Shown here: positions 16,483-25,167 of the stretch, one piece after another | Position numbering within the stretch: position 1 is the first letter of the stretch | Layout: each line of letters opens with the position of its first letter | Origin: Streptomyces populi | Lineage (GTDB): Bacteria > Actinomycetota > Actinomycetes > Streptomycetales > Streptomycetaceae | Length of the DNA: 64,000 bases | Assembly (NCBI RefSeq): GCF_002911015.1 | Contig: NZ_KZ626872.1 | Location: 1 to 64,000 of the forward strand | Direction of reading: 5' to 3' | Translations under genes and position numbers: made by a program | The notes under the pieces: model-generated | What the model was told of the DNA's origin: nothing | The model's database searches: none | Seen by the model: the letters and a program-made list of their open reading frames with translations, nothing else

Positions 16483-19047
16483 TCACTCGTGCGCGATGGC
16501 CGCGAGCACGTTCATGCGCGACGCCCGCAGCGCCGGAAGCAGCGCCGCGACGATACCGACGACGGCCGAGCCGATCACGACCGCGACGATCGTCGTCCAG
16601 GGGACGGCGAGCGCCTTCATGCCCTGTAGCGCGAGCACCTGCTGGACGCAGACACCCCAGACGATGCCCAGTGCCAGGCCGAGGACCGCGCCGAACACGG
16701 CGATGACCACGGACTCCAGACGGATCATCCGGCGCAGCTGGCGCCGGCCGAGACCGATGGCGCGCAGCAGTCCGATCTCGCGGGTGCGCTCCACGACCGA
16801 CAGGGCGAGGGTGTTGACCACGCCGAGCACGGCGATGACGATCGCGAGCCCGAGCAGCGCGTACACGAGGTAGAGGAGCACGGCGATCTGGTCGTGGACC
16901 AGCTTCTTGTAGTCGGCCTGGTCGCGGACCTGGACCTGCGGATACGGCTCCAGGGTCTTCTCCAGCCGGGGACGCAGCTTCTCGGGGGAGGTGCCCGGGG
17001 CCGCGTTCACGTACAGCGCCGAGTCCTGCCCGCCGGGCACGTACTTCTCGATCGTGCCGAAGCCGAAGACGAGTCCGCCCTGCGTCCCGAAGCCTCCGCC
17101 GCCCTGGTCGGTGAGCGCGCCCACCGTCAGTTCGGTCGTGCGGCCGGCGGGGAACTCGACCGGGATCGTGCTGCCGACCCGCACGTCGTGGTCGTCGGCG
17201 AACTTCACGTCCATGGCGATGCGGCCCTCGCCGAGCGCCGCGGCCGTGTCGCCCCGGGCGTACGTGATGTGGGCGACGTCGTCCAGCTTCGGATCGTAGG
17301 CCGCCGCGGTCGTCTCCATCCGCTTGCCGTCGGGCAGCTTCACCGCGACCGGCGTGAACCGCTGCCGGACGACCAGTCCGACCCCCTCGGTGGCGCGCAC
17401 CTTCTCCGTGACCTCGTGCGAGAACGGCACGAAATTGGCGTTCTGGAGCACGAAGTCGGCGCCGAGGGTCTTGTCGATCTGCTGGTCGAAGGACTTGCTC
17501 ATGGACGCGCTGGCCACGGACATCCCGCCGACCAGGGCGAGACCGACCATCAGGGCGGCGGCGGTGGCGCCGGTGCGCCGCGGATTGCGCAGCGCGTTGC
17601 GCTGGCTCATGCGGCCCACCGGGCCGAAGAGCGCGGGGAACGCGCCCCCGAGGACGCGGATCACCGGGCGGACGAGCAGCGGTCCGGCGATCACCGTCGC
17701 GATCAGGGTCAGGACGACACCGAGTCCCAGCAGCGAGGCCGCGGTCGAGGTCTTCGTCGAGGCCGCGCATCCCGCGAGGGCCGCGGCCCCGGCCGCGCCG
17801 ACGACCCCGCCCACCACGGCCCGTACCCGCAACGGCCGTCCCACGCCCGCGACCTCGGCGTCCGAGAGGGCCGCCATGGGGGAGACGGCCGCCGCGCGCC
17901 TGGCCGGCAGATAGGCGGCGACGTACGTGACGCCGACGCCGACGACGTACGCGGCCACGGGGGTCCCCCAGCCGATCACCATCTCCGTGGACTTGAGGTT
18001 CATGCCGAAGGCGGTCATCAGCTTGATCAGCCCGACCGCCAGCCCGATCCCGGCCGCGAGGCCGAGGGTCGAGCCGACCAGGCCCAGGAGCAGCGCCTCG
18101 GTGAGCACCGACCGGCGCACCTGGCGACGGTCGGCGCCCAGCGCCCGCAGCAGTCCGAGCTCCCGGGTGCGCTGGGCGATCAGCATGGAGAAGGTGTTGA
18201 CGATGAGGAATATCCCGACGAGCACCGCGATCCCGGCGAAGCCGAGCATCACGTACTTGATGACGTCGAGGAACCCGCCGAGCGACTCGGCGGACGACTT
18301 CGCCTGCTCCTCGGCGGTCTTCACCTCGTAGGCCCCGGTGCCGAGTTCGGCCTGGACGCGCTGCTTCAACCGGGCGTCGCCGACCCCCTTCGCGGCGTCC
18401 ACGGAGATGCTCGTGGCGAGTCCGGGGCGGCCGAGCAGCTTGGTCTGCGCGGTCGGGGTGTCGAGGAAGACCAGCGCGGCACCGGGGTTGGTGGTGGTGA
18501 AGGTCGCGATGCCGACGATCCGCACCCGGAAGGAGCCGGGCTGTGCCTGCACGGTCAGGGTGTCGCCGATGCCGAGGTGCTTCTTGTCGGCGGTGTCCGC
18601 GTCGAGCAGCGCCTCGTCGCCGCCGTGCGGCTCGTGCCCGGAGGTCAGTTTCACCGGACTGCGTTCGGTGAGCTCCCAGTTGGTGACGATCGTGGGAGCG
18701 CCCGTCGTCGGCCCGACCGACTTGTTCGCGCTGTCGACGACGGGGGCGTTCTCCACCGACGCGTCCACGTGCGTGGCGGCGACCCCGTCGACCTTCGCGA
18801 GCCGGTCCGCGAGGGAGGCCGGAACGGTCTCGGTGGCCCCGGTGGGCAGTTGGGACTTCAGGTCGTTCTTCGGCTCCACGGTCACATCGGCCGCGGTGGA
18901 GGCGAAGAGCCGGTCGAACGTACGGGTCACCGTGTCCGAGAAGATGAGACTGCCCGCGACGAACGCCACGGACAGCACGATGGCCAGGGCCGAGAGCAGC
19001 AGCCGCCCTTTGTGCGCGAGGAAGCTGCGCAATGTCGCCTTGAGCAC
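16483..19047 (-). CDS. FtsX/MacB-type ABC transporter permease
   Basis: The 854-residue permease has the duplicated FtsX layout. There is an N-terminal membrane segment (LLLSALAIVLSVAFVAGSLI), a large extracytoplasmic MacB-like domain at about 40-250, a block of three or four helices, then a second periplasmic domain and a final helix bundle (VVNTLALSVVERTREIGLLR). This class pushes lipids, peptides or antibiotics outward by mechanotransmission rather than by a channel. The GTG start lies seven bases after the ATPase stop, so the two are one operon. The substrate is unknown. Confidence 0.92.
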   Translation of the reverse strand: MLKATLRSFLAHKGRLLLSALAIVLSVAFVAGSLIFSDTVTRTFDRLFASTAADVTVEPKNDLKSQLPTGATETVPASLADRLAKVDGVAATHVDASVENAPVVDSANKSVGPTTGAPTIVTNWELTERSPVKLTSGHEPHGGDEALLDADTADKKHLGIGDTLTVQAQPGSFRVRIVGIATFTTTNPGAALVFLDTPTAQTKLLGRPGLATSISVDAAKGVGDARLKQRVQAELGTGAYEVKTAEEQAKSSAESLGGFLDVIKYVMLGFAGIAVLVGIFLIVNTFSMLIAQRTRELGLLRALGADRRQVRRSVLTEALLLGLVGSTLGLAAGIGLAVGLIKLMTAFGMNLKSTEMVIGWGTPVAAYVVGVGVTYVAAYLPARRAAAVSPMAALSDAEVAGVGRPLRVRAVVGGVVGAAGAAALAGCAASTKTSTAASLLGLGVVLTLIATVIAGPLLVRPVIRVLGGAFPALFGPVGRMSQRNALRNPRRTGATAAALMVGLALVGGMSVASASMSKSFDQQIDKTLGADFVLQNANFVPFSHEVTEKVRATEGVGLVVRQRFTPVAVKLPDGKRMETTAAAYDPKLDDVAHITYARGDTAAALGEGRIAMDVKFADDHDVRVGSTIPVEFPAGRTTELTVGALTDQGGGGFGTQGGLVFGFGTIEKYVPGGQDSALYVNAAPGTSPEKLRPRLEKTLEPYPQVQVRDQADYKKLVHDQIAVLLYLVYALLGLAIVIAVLGVVNTLALSVVERTREIGLLRAIGLGRRQLRRMIRLESVVIAVFGAVLGLALGIVWGVCVQQVLALQGMKALAVPWTTIVAVVIGSAVVGIVAALLPALRASRMNVLAAIAHE

Positions 19048-19054
19048 GAGGGCC

Positions 19055-20014
19055 TCAGTCCTTGTCGAGGGTCACGTCGCCGGAACCGCCGGGAGCGGTG
19101 TCGCCGGAACCGCCGTGAGCGGTGTCGTCGACGGCGGCGACGGGAGCCGTGCCGTCCGCGCCGCGGACGCCCTCCGTGGGGTCCCCGCCGTCTTCGGGCG
19201 CCGCTCCACCGGGCGTGCCGCGCCCGCCGTCGAAGGTCACCCGGGCCGTGTCGAAACGCTTCATCCGCTCCAGCACGGCTTCCGCCGAGGGCCGTTCCAT
19301 CTCGTCCACTATCCGTCCGTCCGCGAGGAAGAGCACGAGGTCGGAGTGGGCGGCGGCACCGGGGTCGTGCGTGACCATGACGACGGTCTGGCCCAGCCCG
19401 TCGACGGCCTCGCGCAGGAACCCGAGGACTTCGAGGCCCGCCCGCGAGTCCAGGTTCCCGGTCGGCTCGTCCGCGAAGATCAACTCGGGCCGGGAGGCGA
19501 GCGCCCGCGCGCAGGCGACGCGCTGCTGCTGTCCACCGGAGAGCTGGGCGGGCCGGTGCTTGAGGCGCTCGCGCAGCCCGAGGGTGTCGATGACCTGGTC
19601 GAGCCACTTCTGGTCGGGCTTCTGGCCCGCGATGTCCATGGGCAGCGTGATGTTCTCGGCCGCGTTCAGGGTGGGGATCAGATTGAACGACTGGAACATG
19701 AAGCCGATCCGGTCCCGTCGCAGCCGGGTCAGTTCGCGGTCCTTCAGGCCGGTGATCTCGGTGTCGCCCAGCCACACCTGTCCGGCCGAGACGGTGTCCA
19801 GGCCCGCCAGACAGTGCATGAGGGTGGACTTCCCGGAGCCCGAGGGGCCCATGACGGCGGTGAACCGGCCGCGCGCGATGTCCACGTCGACCGAGTCGAG
19901 TGCCAGTACCGCGGTCTCGCCGGAACCGTACGCCTTGGTCAGGCCGCGGGCGCGGGCGGCGATCCCGTCCCCTTCCGCGCGGCCGGGAATCTGCTCCGCA
20001 GCAGCTGTGGACAA
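19055..20014 (-). CDS. MacB/LolD-type ABC transporter ATPase
   Basis: I choose the TTG at 20014, which follows GAGGAGG by five bases and gives 319 residues beginning LSTAAAEQIPGR. Walker A is GPSGSGKST near 60, the signature LSGGQQQRVACARALAS near 165 and Walker B LIFADEPTGNLDS near 187. After residue 250 comes an unusual Gly/Ala/Asp-rich tail with repeats such as HGGSGDTAPGGSGD, which is not part of the ATPase fold. It energises the following FtsX-type permease. Confidence 0.92.
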   Translation of the reverse strand: MSTAAAEQIPGRAEGDGIAARARGLTKAYGSGETAVLALDSVDVDIARGRFTAVMGPSGSGKSTLMHCLAGLDTVSAGQVWLGDTEITGLKDRELTRLRRDRIGFMFQSFNLIPTLNAAENITLPMDIAGQKPDQKWLDQVIDTLGLRERLKHRPAQLSGGQQQRVACARALASRPELIFADEPTGNLDSRAGLEVLGFLREAVDGLGQTVVMVTHDPGAAAHSDLVLFLADGRIVDEMERPSAEAVLERMKRFDTARVTFDGGRGTPGGAAPEDGGDPTEGVRGADGTAPVAAVDDTAHGGSGDTAPGGSGDVTLDKD

Positions 20015-20177
20015 GACCGCCTCCTCTGTGATGGATGCCCGGACTCCTCGTCCGGCCCGAGCGTAGTGTGACCGGGGGCACACCCGGTATCCCCCCTAGG
20101 TGCCGAGCGGTCTCCGTCCCAGGGTGGGTCCCTGATATCGATGTAAGGGGCACTCTCCACCGCGGCTCTCCACCCTC

Positions 20178-20246
20178 GGCATCTTCGCCTCGGCGTCTTC
20201 GCGTCCGCGTCCTCGCCTTCGCGTCTTCGTCCTACTGTCTTCGTCG
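20178..20246. repeat. Imperfect GTCTTCGC-type repeats before toxin-antitoxin genes
   Basis: Short overlapping copies of GCGTCTTCG and variants (GCGTCCGCG, TCGCCTTCG) fill about 70 bases upstream of the antitoxin gene. No function is evident. They may be slippage products or part of the promoter region. Confidence 0.4.
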
Positions 20247-20283
20247 GCCGGGTCTCCGCCCCGGACCGGGCCCCCTTGCCGGT

Positions 20284-20303
20284 GCTAGCGGCATCGCGCT
20301 AGC
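20284..20303. promoter_or_regulatory. Probable autoregulatory operator of toxin-antitoxin pair
   Basis: GCTAGCG (20284-20290) and CGCTAGC (20297-20303) form a perfect inverted repeat ending eight bases before the antitoxin ATG. Ribbon-helix-helix antitoxins typically bind such palindromes over their own promoter, so this is the expected operator. Confidence 0.6.
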
Positions 20304-20311
20304 TTCGAAGG

Positions 20312-20551
20312 ATGGCGAAGACTCAGCTGAACGTCCGGGTGGACGAGGGCACCGCGAGAGCCGCCCGTGAGCGAGCCCTGGAACGGGGGATGAGCGTGAA
20401 CCGCTACATCGAGGAGCTGGTCCGGCAGGACACCGGGGAAGTGGGCCGCACCTTCGTGGAGGCCGCCGCCGATTTCATGAAGCAGTACGAGTCCGTGTTC
20501 GCCGAGGAGTTCGGCCCGGACCGTGAAGGCACCAGCGAAGGTCGTCGTTGA
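20312..20551 (+). CDS. Ribbon-helix-helix-type antitoxin
   Basis: The 79-residue protein begins MAKTQLNVRVDEGTARAARE, typical of a ribbon-helix-helix DNA-binding domain (residues 1-45), followed by a charged C-terminal part that would wrap the toxin. It is expected to neutralise the Fic-like protein encoded next, whose start lies inside this gene with a 29-base overlap. It probably represses its own promoter through the palindrome immediately upstream. Confidence 0.8.
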   Translation: MAKTQLNVRVDEGTARAARERALERGMSVNRYIEELVRQDTGEVGRTFVEAAADFMKQYESVFAEEFGPDREGTSEGRR

Positions 20552-20930
20552 TCCGTTGAGCAGTCTCAGAGTCGATCTTGCCTGGCTCCTCATGATCGCC
20601 GAACAGAAGACCCCCGGAGACCCCCAGGTCACCGACTGGGGAGCCCTCGTCGCCGCGGTCGCCCGGCACGAGGCGGAGATCCTCGGCATCCCGGTCTACG
20701 ACAGCCCGCACGCCCGCGCCGCCGCACTGCTCCAGCTCCTGCTGCACGTCCCGGCGCTGGAACGCTCCAACGCGATGTTCGCCTCGGCCGTCGCCTACGC
20801 CTATCTCGTCGCCAGCGGCCTGAAGGTCGTCACCTCGCCCGAGCAGGTGCGGGACCTGGCCCGTCTGGTGAAGAACGGCGAGGCCACCGTGCACGACATC
20901 GCGCACGAACTGCGCCGCTGGAGTCTGTGA
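20523..20930 (+). CDS. Fic/Doc-like toxin with degenerate motif
   Basis: The 135-residue helical protein matches the small Fic-family toxins annotated in Streptomyces. Doc/Fic enzymes modify targets with a phosphate or AMP through an HxFx(D/A)(G/A)N(K/G)R loop. Here the loop reads HVPALERSNAMF at residues 75-86: His and Asn remain but Phe, Lys and Arg are missing and the spacing differs. Its chemistry is therefore uncertain. The GTG at 20523 overlaps the antitoxin gene by 29 bases, indicating coupled translation. Confidence 0.75.
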   Translation: MKAPAKVVVDPLSSLRVDLAWLLMIAEQKTPGDPQVTDWGALVAAVARHEAEILGIPVYDSPHARAAALLQLLLHVPALERSNAMFASAVAYAYLVASGLKVVTSPEQVRDLARLVKNGEATVHDIAHELRRWSL

Positions 20931-20961
20931 CACCCACGGCGCCCGGCCGCCGCGGGACCCG

Positions 20962-21651
20962 TCAGCCGAGCGGCCGGCGGGCCGTGCCCAGGACGCAGTA
21001 CGACGTGGGCAGGCGCGGGCCCTTCTCCGGCATCAGCAGCCGCCGGTACGGGCCCAGTTCGAACCCGGCCGCACGCAGTGCGGCGATCGGCTCGCGGGCC
21101 ACGTGACAGCCGCCGCACAACCGCGGCCACACCGTGGCGTCCAGGCCCCGCTGGACCGCCCCCATGACCCGTCCGCCGCCCCTGCCGTGCTCGAAGAACC
21201 GCACCGTGCCGCCCGGCCGCAGCACCCGCCGCACCTCGGCGAGCGTCCTCGGCACGTCCCGCACGCTGCACAGCACCAGCGAGAGCACGGCGGCGTCGTA
21301 CGCCTCGCTCTTGACCGGCAGGGCCTCGGCGGCGCCCGGCGCCACGTCGACGGGCACCTCGCAGCGCAGCGCCGCCTCCACCGCCAACTGCCGCAGCAGG
21401 CGCTCGGGTTCGATGGCGACGACCTCCGAGACGGTGCCCGGGTAGTGGGCGAAGTTCAGACCGTTGCCCGCGCCGATCTCGATCACCCGCCCGGACAGCC
21501 CGGCGAGCAGTCGGTCGCGCACCCCGCCGATCCCCATCCGGGTCTCGGCGCGGACACTGAGACGGGCGTAGGAGCGGGCGAACACCGGATGGTGCACGGC
21601 CTCCGCGGAGACCTTGCCGGAGCCGGCCGGCCGGAGCGGCTTGAACGGCAT
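20962..21651 (-). CDS. Class I SAM-dependent methyltransferase
   Basis: The 229-residue protein has the SAM-binding motif VIEIGAGNGLNFAHYPG near residue 55, the acidic-loop region VVAIEPE near 78, and the motif RFFEHGRGGGRVMG near 150, as in the methyltransferase-11/UbiE-like group. It is probably cytoplasmic. The product and substrate are unknown. It stands alone between the toxin gene and the biotin operon. Confidence 0.87.
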   Translation of the reverse strand: MPFKPLRPAGSGKVSAEAVHHPVFARSYARLSVRAETRMGIGGVRDRLLAGLSGRVIEIGAGNGLNFAHYPGTVSEVVAIEPERLLRQLAVEAALRCEVPVDVAPGAAEALPVKSEAYDAAVLSLVLCSVRDVPRTLAEVRRVLRPGGTVRFFEHGRGGGRVMGAVQRGLDATVWPRLCGGCHVAREPIAALRAAGFELGPYRRLLMPEKGPRLPTSYCVLGTARRPLG

Positions 21652-21711
21652 GACGGACCTCCCGGGAGACGGGGCTCACCGGGATTGTCCCCCCTGGACG
21701 GCCGCCGCACG

Positions 21712-21769
21712 CCTCGCCCGTCGGGGGCGAGGCGGTTTCACCCGGCCGGGGACGACCACGGCCGGGTGA
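21712..21769 (-). terminator. Double hairpin ending the biotin operon
   Basis: Two stems lie in tandem: CCTCGCCC with GGGCGAGG (21712-21732) and TCACCCGGCC with GGCCGGGTGA (21738-21769, perfect ten-base arms). The second is 12 bases after the bioD stop. TTT at 21736-21738 separates the two stems. Confidence 0.7.
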
Positions 21770-21780
21770 CGGAGCCGGTG

Positions 21781-22497
21781 TCAGGCCGTGTGCGCCGCGG
21801 CGAAGACGCCCGCGTTCCAGCGTCCGCCCAGCCGGTGGTCCAGCCAGCCCGGCGCACCGGCACGGAAGTCCGCGGGCGAGAGGATCCCCGCGCCCTCCGG
21901 GACCGCGCCCAGCAGGGGTGCTCCGGACACCGCGGGCAGGTCCGCGAGGTTGCACCGCATCGCCAGGTCGGGGGAGTCCGGCCAGCTCCCGATCACCACG
22001 CCCGCGAACTCCAGTTCCCGCAGCCGTAGTTCACGAGCCGTCAGTTCCGTCGTGTTGAGCGTCCCCAGCCCGGCCGAGGCGACGACCAGCACGGGAGCGT
22101 CCAGCAGCCGGGCCACGTCCGCCAGCGTTCCGTCCGCGTCGTCGAACCGGACGAGCAGACCGCCCGCGCCCTCCACCAGCACCAGATCGTGTTCGGTGGC
22201 GAGCTTCGCCGCGGCCTCCGCCGCCGCCTCGGGGGACACGGTCGGCAGCCCGGCCCGCCGGGCGGCCGTCGCGGGCGCCAACGGCTCGGGATAGCGGCCC
22301 AGCTCGAGGGTGGTGACGGCACCGGCGAGCCGGGCCACCTCGTCGGCGTCGCCGCGCTCGTGCGGGCCCACGCCCGTCTGCGCGGGCTTCAGGACGGCCA
22401 CGGACCGCCCGGCGGCGAGGGCCGTGGCGGCGACGGCGGCCGTGACGACCGTCTTGCCCACCTCCGTGCCCGTCCCCGTGATCACCAGTACCGCCAT
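21781..22497 (-). CDS. bioD: Dethiobiotin synthetase
   Basis: BioD closes the ureido ring of dethiobiotin from diaminopelargonate, CO2 and ATP. The ATG at 22497 gives 238 residues beginning MAVLVITGTGTEVGKTVV, with the P-loop GTGTEVGKT, substrate loop KPAQTG and VLVEGAGGLLV. The start is one base after the bioA stop, so the two are translated in tandem. Longer upstream frames overlap bioA and are not needed. Confidence 0.95.
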   Translation of the reverse strand: MAVLVITGTGTEVGKTVVTAAVAATALAAGRSVAVLKPAQTGVGPHERGDADEVARLAGAVTTLELGRYPEPLAPATAARRAGLPTVSPEAAAEAAAKLATEHDLVLVEGAGGLLVRFDDADGTLADVARLLDAPVLVVASAGLGTLNTTELTARELRLRELEFAGVVIGSWPDSPDLAMRCNLADLPAVSGAPLLGAVPEGAGILSPADFRAGAPGWLDHRLGGRWNAGVFAAAHTA

Positions 22498-22498
22498 C

Positions 22499-23779
22499 TC
22501 AGCCCTCCCGCGCCGCCGCGCACACCGCGCGTGTGATCCGTGCCAGGTCCGTGTCACCGGTGACGTACGGCGGCATCGTGTAGACGAGGTCGCGGAACGG
22601 CCGCAGCCACACGCCCTCGCGCACCGCGGCCGCCGTCGCCGCCCCCATGTCCACCTCGTGGTCGAGCTGGACGACCCCGATCGCGCCGAGCACGCGTACG
22701 TCCCGGACGCCCGGCAGCGAGGCCGCCTCCGCGAGGCCGTCCCGCAGCCCCGCCTCGATCCGCTTCACCTCGGTCCGCCAGTCCTGCCCCAGCAGCAGGT
22801 CGACGGAGGCGCACGCCACCGCGGCGGCGAGCGGATTGCCCATGAAGGTCGGGCCGTGCGCGAGCACCGGGACCTCACCGCGCGAGATGCCCTCGGCCAC
22901 CCGCGAGGTGCACAGCGTCGCCGCCATCGTCAGATAGCCGCCGGTCAGCGCCTTGCCGACACACATCACGTCCGGGGTGACGCCCGCGTGGTCCGCCGCG
23001 AACAGCTCACCCGTACGGCCGAAACCCGTGGCGATCTCGTCGAACACGAGCAGGACGTCGTGCGCGTCGCAGGCCTCGCGCAGCACCCGCAGGTAGTCGG
23101 GGGAGTGGAAGCGCATCCCGCCCGCGCCCTGCACCACCGGCTCCACGATCACCGCGGCGAGTTCGTCGGCGTGCCGCCCGATCAGCTCGCGCAGGTGGTC
23201 CGCGTACGACTCCTCGTACGCGGCCGGCGGAGTGTCGGCGAACACCTGGCGCTGGAGCACGCCCTGCCACAGCTCGTGCATCCCGCCCTCGGGGTCGCAC
23301 ACCGACATGGGCTGCCAGGTGTCCCCGTGGTAGCCGCCCCGCCAGGTCAGCAACCGCTGCTTGCCCGGACGGCCGAGCGAGCGCCAGTACTGGAGGCACA
23401 TCTTGACGGCGACCTCGACCGAGACCGAGCCGGAGTCGGCGAGGAAGACGTGCTCCAGGCCCTCCGGCGAGATGTCGACCAGCCGCTTGGCCAGCAGGAC
23501 GGCGGGCTCGTGGGTGAGCCCGCCGAACATCACATGGCTCATGCGCTCCAGCTGGCCGCGCGCGGCGTCGTTCAGGACCGGGTGGTTGTAGCCGTGGATG
23601 GCCGACCACCAGGACGACATGCCGTCGACCAGCTCGCCCGTACCGTCGGCCAGCCGCAGCCGGACCCCGCTCGCCGACTCCACGACCAGCGGCTCCTGGC
23701 GGCCGGGCATGGGCCCGTAGGGATGCCAGACGTGCCGCCGGTCGAGGTCGAGCAGTTCCCGCACGGACAGGTCAGGCAT
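22499..23779 (-). CDS. bioA: Adenosylmethionine-8-amino-7-oxononanoate aminotransferase
   Basis: This PLP-dependent class III aminotransferase converts KAPA to DAPA using S-adenosylmethionine as amino donor. The 426-residue product begins MPDLSVRELLDLDRRHVWHP. It contains the substrate-side HVWHPYG, LLVFDEIATGFGRTG with the PLP-binding Asp, and CVGKALTGGYL with the Schiff-base Lys. Its ATG overlaps the bioB stop by eight bases. Confidence 0.96.
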   Translation of the reverse strand: MPDLSVRELLDLDRRHVWHPYGPMPGRQEPLVVESASGVRLRLADGTGELVDGMSSWWSAIHGYNHPVLNDAARGQLERMSHVMFGGLTHEPAVLLAKRLVDISPEGLEHVFLADSGSVSVEVAVKMCLQYWRSLGRPGKQRLLTWRGGYHGDTWQPMSVCDPEGGMHELWQGVLQRQVFADTPPAAYEESYADHLRELIGRHADELAAVIVEPVVQGAGGMRFHSPDYLRVLREACDAHDVLLVFDEIATGFGRTGELFAADHAGVTPDVMCVGKALTGGYLTMAATLCTSRVAEGISRGEVPVLAHGPTFMGNPLAAAVACASVDLLLGQDWRTEVKRIEAGLRDGLAEAASLPGVRDVRVLGAIGVVQLDHEVDMGAATAAAVREGVWLRPFRDLVYTMPPYVTGDTDLARITRAVCAAAREG

Positions 23780-24998
23780 TGGGCGCGAGGTCCGTTCCGG
23801 CGCCGCGACGGCGTACGGAGACGAGGTCGGTACGGGCGTCGGCGGGAGCCTCGGCCGCGGCCGAGGGCACCGAGCCGCACACGCCGCCGCCCCCGTGGGA
23901 CCCGCAGCCCGCCTCGGCCGCCGCTCCGCAGCCGGCGCCCTCGTGCGATCCGCAGCCGCCTTCCGCGTGCGATCCGCAGCCGCCGCCGGACGGGGCGCGG
24001 TGCTCGGGCAGCGTCACCTCGCCCGCGTTCTCCACCTCGAAGCCGGCGTCGGCGATCATCTCCAGGTCGGCCTTGCCCGCCTGGCCCTCGCTGGTGAGGT
24101 AGTCACCGAGGAAGATCGAGTTGGCGAGGTGCAGGGCGAGCGGCTGCATCGTGCGCAGGTGCACCTCGCGGCCGCCGGCGATCCGGACCTCGACGTCCGG
24201 GCAGACGAAGCGGACCATGGCCAGGATGCGCAGACAGCGCTGCGGGGTGAGGTTCCACTCCTTGGCGAGCGGGGTTCCCTCGAACGGGATCAGGAAGTTC
24301 ACCGGAACGGAGTCGGGGTCGAGCTCGCGCAGCGCGTACACGACGTCCACGAGGTCCTCGTCCGACTCGCCCATGCCCGCGATCAGACCCGAGCAGGCGG
24401 ACAGCCCCGCCGCGTGCGCCTTCTGGACGGTGTCCACCCGGTCGGCGTACGTGTGGGTGGTCGTGATCTCCCCGTACGTCCCCTCGGACGTGTTCAGGTT
24501 GTGGTTGTAGGCGTCCGCGCCCGCCTCGCGCAGCCGCTCGGCCTGGCCGTCGGAGAGCAGACCGAGGCAGGCGCACACCTCGACGTTCTCGTTCTGGTCC
24601 TTGATCGCCTTGATCGTGTCGGAGACCCGGTCCACGTCGCGGTCCGTCGGACCGCGCCCGCTGGCCACCAGGCACACCCGCTTGGCGCCCCCGGCGAGAC
24701 CGGCCGCCGCGGCCTTGGACGCCTCCTCGGGCTTGAGCCAGGTGTACTTGAGGATGCCGGCCGTCGAGCCGAGACGCTGCGAGCAGTACGAGCAGTCCTC
24801 CGGGCACAGGCCCGACTTCAGGTTGACGAGGTAGTTCAGTTTCACCCGTCGGCCGAACCACTGCCGGCGTACCTTGCCGGCCGCGGCCACCACGTCCAGC
24901 ACGTCGTCGTCGGAGGTGGCCAGTACGGCCAGTGCCTCGTCACGGGTCGGCAGCTCGCGCCGAAGCCCCTTGTCCACCAGCGTGTTCAGCAGGTCCAT
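23772..24998 (-). CDS. bioB: Biotin synthase with Cys/His-rich tail
   Basis: BioB inserts sulfur into dethiobiotin by radical-SAM chemistry. The ATG at 24998 gives 408 residues. The radical-SAM cluster is Cys65, Cys69 and Cys72 (CPEDCSYC), and the auxiliary-cluster residues lie in the usual barrel motifs (VCLVASGRG, NHNLNTS, RIAGGRE). The core ends near 334. A tail follows with four Cys at exact eight-residue spacing (341, 349, 357, 365) and a fifth at 374, three of them in CGSH units. The tail has no role in known BioB structures and looks like a metal-binding or cluster-handling extension. Confidence 0.96.
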   Translation of the reverse strand: MDLLNTLVDKGLRRELPTRDEALAVLATSDDDVLDVVAAAGKVRRQWFGRRVKLNYLVNLKSGLCPEDCSYCSQRLGSTAGILKYTWLKPEEASKAAAAGLAGGAKRVCLVASGRGPTDRDVDRVSDTIKAIKDQNENVEVCACLGLLSDGQAERLREAGADAYNHNLNTSEGTYGEITTTHTYADRVDTVQKAHAAGLSACSGLIAGMGESDEDLVDVVYALRELDPDSVPVNFLIPFEGTPLAKEWNLTPQRCLRILAMVRFVCPDVEVRIAGGREVHLRTMQPLALHLANSIFLGDYLTSEGQAGKADLEMIADAGFEVENAGEVTLPEHRAPSGGGCGSHAEGGCGSHEGAGCGAAAEAGCGSHGGGGVCGSVPSAAAEAPADARTDLVSVRRRGAGTDLAPNA

Positions 24999-25167
24999 GA
25001 GGTCCGATCCTGGACCATGCGACCGCTCCCGGCCAAGGAGAGTTTGCACAACAGAGATGGTTCGACGTGTGGGTATTGCCACATCATGCGCCGACGGGGT
25101 GACCGCTAGGGTCTGTTCACTGCCTACAAATCACCGCCACCGCACCGCAGCGAGACCCGGAGGAAAC
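24999..25167. promoter_or_regulatory. Divergent bioB/bioF promoter region
   Basis: The two biotin transcription units diverge from this 169-base gap. It contains relatively AT-rich patches near 25040-25080 and 25115-25130, which fit two promoters. I could not identify a BirA operator or a convincing BioQ-type palindrome. Confidence 0.5.

Noticed and set aside
24999..25167. BioQ or BirA operator in the bioB/bioF gap
   Set aside because: GTTCACTG near 25116 resembles half of a BioQ-type site, but no matching second half-site is present.
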